DNA from: Shouchella oshimensis
GTDB taxonomy: Bacteria > Bacillota > Bacilli > Bacillales > Bacillaceae_D
NCBI RefSeq assembly: GCF_002019765.1
Contig: NZ_KV917380.1
Location: 796,707 to 860,706 of the forward strand
Reading direction: 5' to 3'
Length of the DNA: 64,000 nucleotides
Part shown: positions 62,148-64,000 of the stretch, one piece after another
Layout of the letters: every line of letters begins with the position of its first letter
Position numbering within the stretch: the stretch's first letter is position 1
The notes under the pieces: model-generated
The model's database searches: none
The model's input: only the letters and a program-made list of their open reading frames with translations
What the model was told of the DNA's origin: nothing
Made by a program: the position numbers and the translations under genes

Positions 62148-62381
62148 GATCTCCCTCTTTTCAAGTAATCTAAATGAACAAGTCTATCATAATTAACAAA
62201 GGTTACAATACCCGATTGTTTAGATAAGTAAGTATGACTAAAGAGCTTACTTTTCCTTCCAAAATTGTAGGGAATTTCGTTCTACAAAAAAGTGAGTATA
62301 TAGAATCGTTTTTTTTTCGTTAAGGAGTGGTTCTATTTTTTAAGGAATTCAAAAAAAGGTGAAATAATATGTAATTTAACT

Positions 62382-62405
62382 GTCTGAATTTTATTAAATT
62401 CAGAC
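62382..62405. promoter_or_regulatory. Inverted repeat upstream of the subtilase gene
   Basis: GTCTGAATTT, loop TATT, AAATTCAGAC is a perfect 10-bp stem about 80 nt before the promoter. Without a T run it is more likely an operator or a boundary element than a terminator. The rest of 62148-62524 is AT-rich and holds no gene that I can support. Confidence 0.45.
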
Positions 62406-62460
62406 TTTGGTCGCATATGAAGTATAGTTGGTAAAAAAGTAAAACAATAGAAAATAATAC

Positions 62461-62488
62461 TTTTTGTTTTCTGTATTTTCGGTATAAT
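62461..62488 (+). promoter_or_regulatory. Promoter of the subtilase gene
   Basis: A perfect TATAAT at 62483-62488 with a poor -35 (TTTTTG at 62461, 16-nt spacing), which suggests need for an activator or growth-phase control. Confidence 0.45.
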
Positions 62489-62524
62489 CCCTATAAGCAC
62501 GTCATATTTCGACTGAAAGGGTGA

Positions 62525-64000
62525 ATGCATTTGAAAAAAACGACAAATCTTAACTGTACGAAATCACTATCTGTCGTCGCGCTATCATTTTGTATGGTGG
62601 CAAGTTCTTTTACTTCCGTGCAGTACGTAAAAGCGGAGGAGCAAACGGATACAAAACTTCTCTTACCGGATTCTATTAATCTTAGTAGTGATGAAGAGAT
62701 TTCCATTATTGTAGAGCTTGATGAGCTACCCGAACAAGTAGCTTTGGCGTTAGCTGAAGAAGAGGGAAATGTATTAACGGAAGCGGAGGCACAAGCGACT
62801 GTTACCGAATCACAAGAAGTGTTTGAAGACATTTTAGACGATGTCTTTGCTCAATCACCTGAAAAAGAAGTGGATTACACTGTAAATTTTACGTATACAA
62901 CTATATTTAACGGAGTAGCTCTTACATTACCAGCAAATAAAGTAGAGGATTTACTTCAATATGAAGAAGTTAAAGCCATTTATAACGATGAAGAAGTTGA
63001 ATTAATTCACCCTGTTGATGAAAAGGGCTACGACGAGCCTGTTGATGCAACCATGGTGGATAGCATTCCCTTCTTAGGAATAAGTGATTTACATATTGAT
63101 GGTTTAACTGGAGAAGGCATAAAAATTGGTGTACTAGATACAGGAGTCGATTACAACCATCCAGATTTAAAAGGTGTTTATAAAGGTGGATATGACTTCG
63201 TTGACAACGATGATGATCCAATGGAAGCGACATATGAAGACTGGTTAGCATCTGGACTACCTGAGTTCGATTCAGCTAACCGTTCTTATTATACAAGCCA
63301 TGGTACACATGTAAGTGGTACAACGAATGGAACAGGAGAAAATGAATCAGAATATGCGGTCACTGGTGTGGCGCCTGATGCAGAATTGTATGCGTATCGC
63401 GTGCTTGGTCCTTATGGGTCTGGTGCTACGTCTGGTGTTATTGCTGGTATTGAACGTTCTGTTGAAGATGGCATGGACGTCATAAACTTATCTCTAGGAA
63501 GTGCAACAAATAACCCTATTGCTCCAACCGGTATAGCAACAAATAACGCTGCTTTAGCAGGGGTTACAGTGGTTACATCTGCTGGGAATAGCGGGAGAAG
63601 TGGACTTTACACCATTGGTGCACCTGGCTCAGCGGCATTACCGATCTCTGTAGGAGCGAGTAATGTACCAATTGAAGTTCCCGAATTCACAAGTCAATAC
63701 GCTGTTGGTGGTGAGACATTAGCTGGCGACTTACGTGTCATTGCAGAATCATTTGAAACAGATCTTGCAAGTTTGACTGGAGAGACGTTACCAGTTGTAT
63801 CTGCAAGCTTAGGTAGAGTGCAGGATTTTGAAAACGTTGATGTCAAAGACAAAGTGGCGTTTGTTGCTCGTGGAGAGATTGCCTTTGTAGACAAAATTGC
63901 TAATGCTAAGGATGCAGGTGCTGCTGGAATTGTTATCTACAACAATATAGCAGGTGCTGGACATAATCCAGTCTATGTAGGTGCAAGTCATTCCTATATT
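62525..64000 (+). CDS. Secreted subtilisin-family serine protease, Vpr-like (partial, C-terminus beyond the window)
   Basis: 492 codons are present. A basic N-terminus and hydrophobic core (SLSVVALSFCMVASSF) form a signal peptide; an inhibitor_I9-type propeptide spans about 45-165. The catalytic domain starts with IKIGVLDTGVDYNHPDLKG (Asp about 205) and YYTSHGTHVSGT (His about 259), with the oxyanion region SAGNSGRSG. A PA domain is inserted from about residue 395 onward (KDKVAFVARGEIAFVDKIAN), as in Vpr and minor extracellular proteases. The catalytic Ser lies beyond 64000. The start may be the ATG at 62525 or the TTG at 62531, which is better spaced from AAAGGGTG. Confidence 0.92.
   Translation, partial: MHLKKTTNLNCTKSLSVVALSFCMVASSFTSVQYVKAEEQTDTKLLLPDSINLSSDEEISIIVELDELPEQVALALAEEEGNVLTEAEAQATVTESQEVFEDILDDVFAQSPEKEVDYTVNFTYTTIFNGVALTLPANKVEDLLQYEEVKAIYNDEEVELIHPVDEKGYDEPVDATMVDSIPFLGISDLHIDGLTGEGIKIGVLDTGVDYNHPDLKGVYKGGYDFVDNDDDPMEATYEDWLASGLPEFDSANRSYYTSHGTHVSGTTNGTGENESEYAVTGVAPDAELYAYRVLGPYGSGATSGVIAGIERSVEDGMDVINLSLGSATNNPIAPTGIATNNAALAGVTVVTSAGNSGRSGLYTIGAPGSAALPISVGASNVPIEVPEFTSQYAVGGETLAGDLRVIAESFETDLASLTGETLPVVSASLGRVQDFENVDVKDKVAFVARGEIAFVDKIANAKDAGAAGIVIYNNIAGAGHNPVYVGASHSYI

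Overview
The window looks like chromosome from a low-GC, endospore-forming, probably alkaliphilic or salt-adapted member of the Bacillaceae (Shouchella/Alkalihalobacillus-like; this is inferred, no rRNA is present). The evidence is a GerA-type germinant receptor gene, a Rap-Phr pair, a SigO-RsoA-type split sigma factor, Bacillus-type cre sites, strong AGGAGG ribosome sites with many TTG and GTG starts, TPP and M-box riboswitches, and NhaC, BCCT and secreted subtilisin-type genes. I saw no rRNA, tRNA, CRISPR array, transposase or prophage genes.

Layout. 1-725: start of a gerA-type gene, cut by the window edge. 790-6555: a divergent acid-sugar catabolic module (class II aldolase to the left; RpiR regulator, GntP permease, GarR/LtnD-type dehydrogenase and DUF1537 kinase to the right) with two matched operator palindromes. 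6558-10594: a minus-strand operon of ECF-like sigma factor, repeat protein of unknown function, MFS transporter and ketopantoate-reductase-like protein. 10824-15507: MOSC protein, 2-hydroxyacid dehydrogenase, rlmN and a BCCT betaine-type transporter. 15524-20090: Rap-Phr, a membrane metallophosphoesterase, TPP-riboswitch-controlled tenA and an acyltransferase. 20277-24503: an AraC regulator divergent from a sugar ABC importer under a cre site. 24512-28437: NhaC antiporter, peptidase T and an acetyltransferase. 28534-35190: a second sugar importer (LplABC type) with its own YesMN-type two-component system. 35184-37227: the split sigma factor pair and an ATC-hydrolase family protein. 37232-41203: alpha-galactosidase melA, a second paralogous AraC regulator and yndJ. 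41200-46567: type 2 IPP isomerase, M-box-controlled mgtE, a nitroreductase, a MarR regulator with an MhqR-like operator, a small coiled-coil protein and an acetyltransferase. 46840-50598: aminotransferase, two copies of a roughly 250-280 bp structured repeat flanking a membrane-anchored PstS-like protein, and a methionine aminopeptidase. 50844-56791: flavin reductase, DUF3900-type protein, two lipoproteins (one a cyclophilin), a CocE-family hydrolase that has lost its catalytic residues, and a quinone-reductase-like dehydrogenase. 56802-60256: the phosphonate-type importer phnDCEE. 60556-64000: an AbgT transporter and the start of a Vpr-like secreted subtilase.

How the genes work together. 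Much of the window is carbon scavenging: two ATPase-less sugar importers, which would need a shared MsmX-type ATPase encoded elsewhere, melA, and the acid-sugar module. Ion and osmotic balance (NhaC, BCCT, MgtE), phosphorus and vitamin salvage (Phn, TenA) and regulation by alternative sigma factors and peptide [14 protein letters not shown] up most of the rest. The most notable items are the acid-sugar module, which has a different aldolase from the known tetronate pathways, the Phr peptide with a duplicated DKADGR sequence, the triad-less CocE homologue, the sigma factor linked to an Asn-Gly repeat protein, and the dispersed repeat with terminal inverted repeats.
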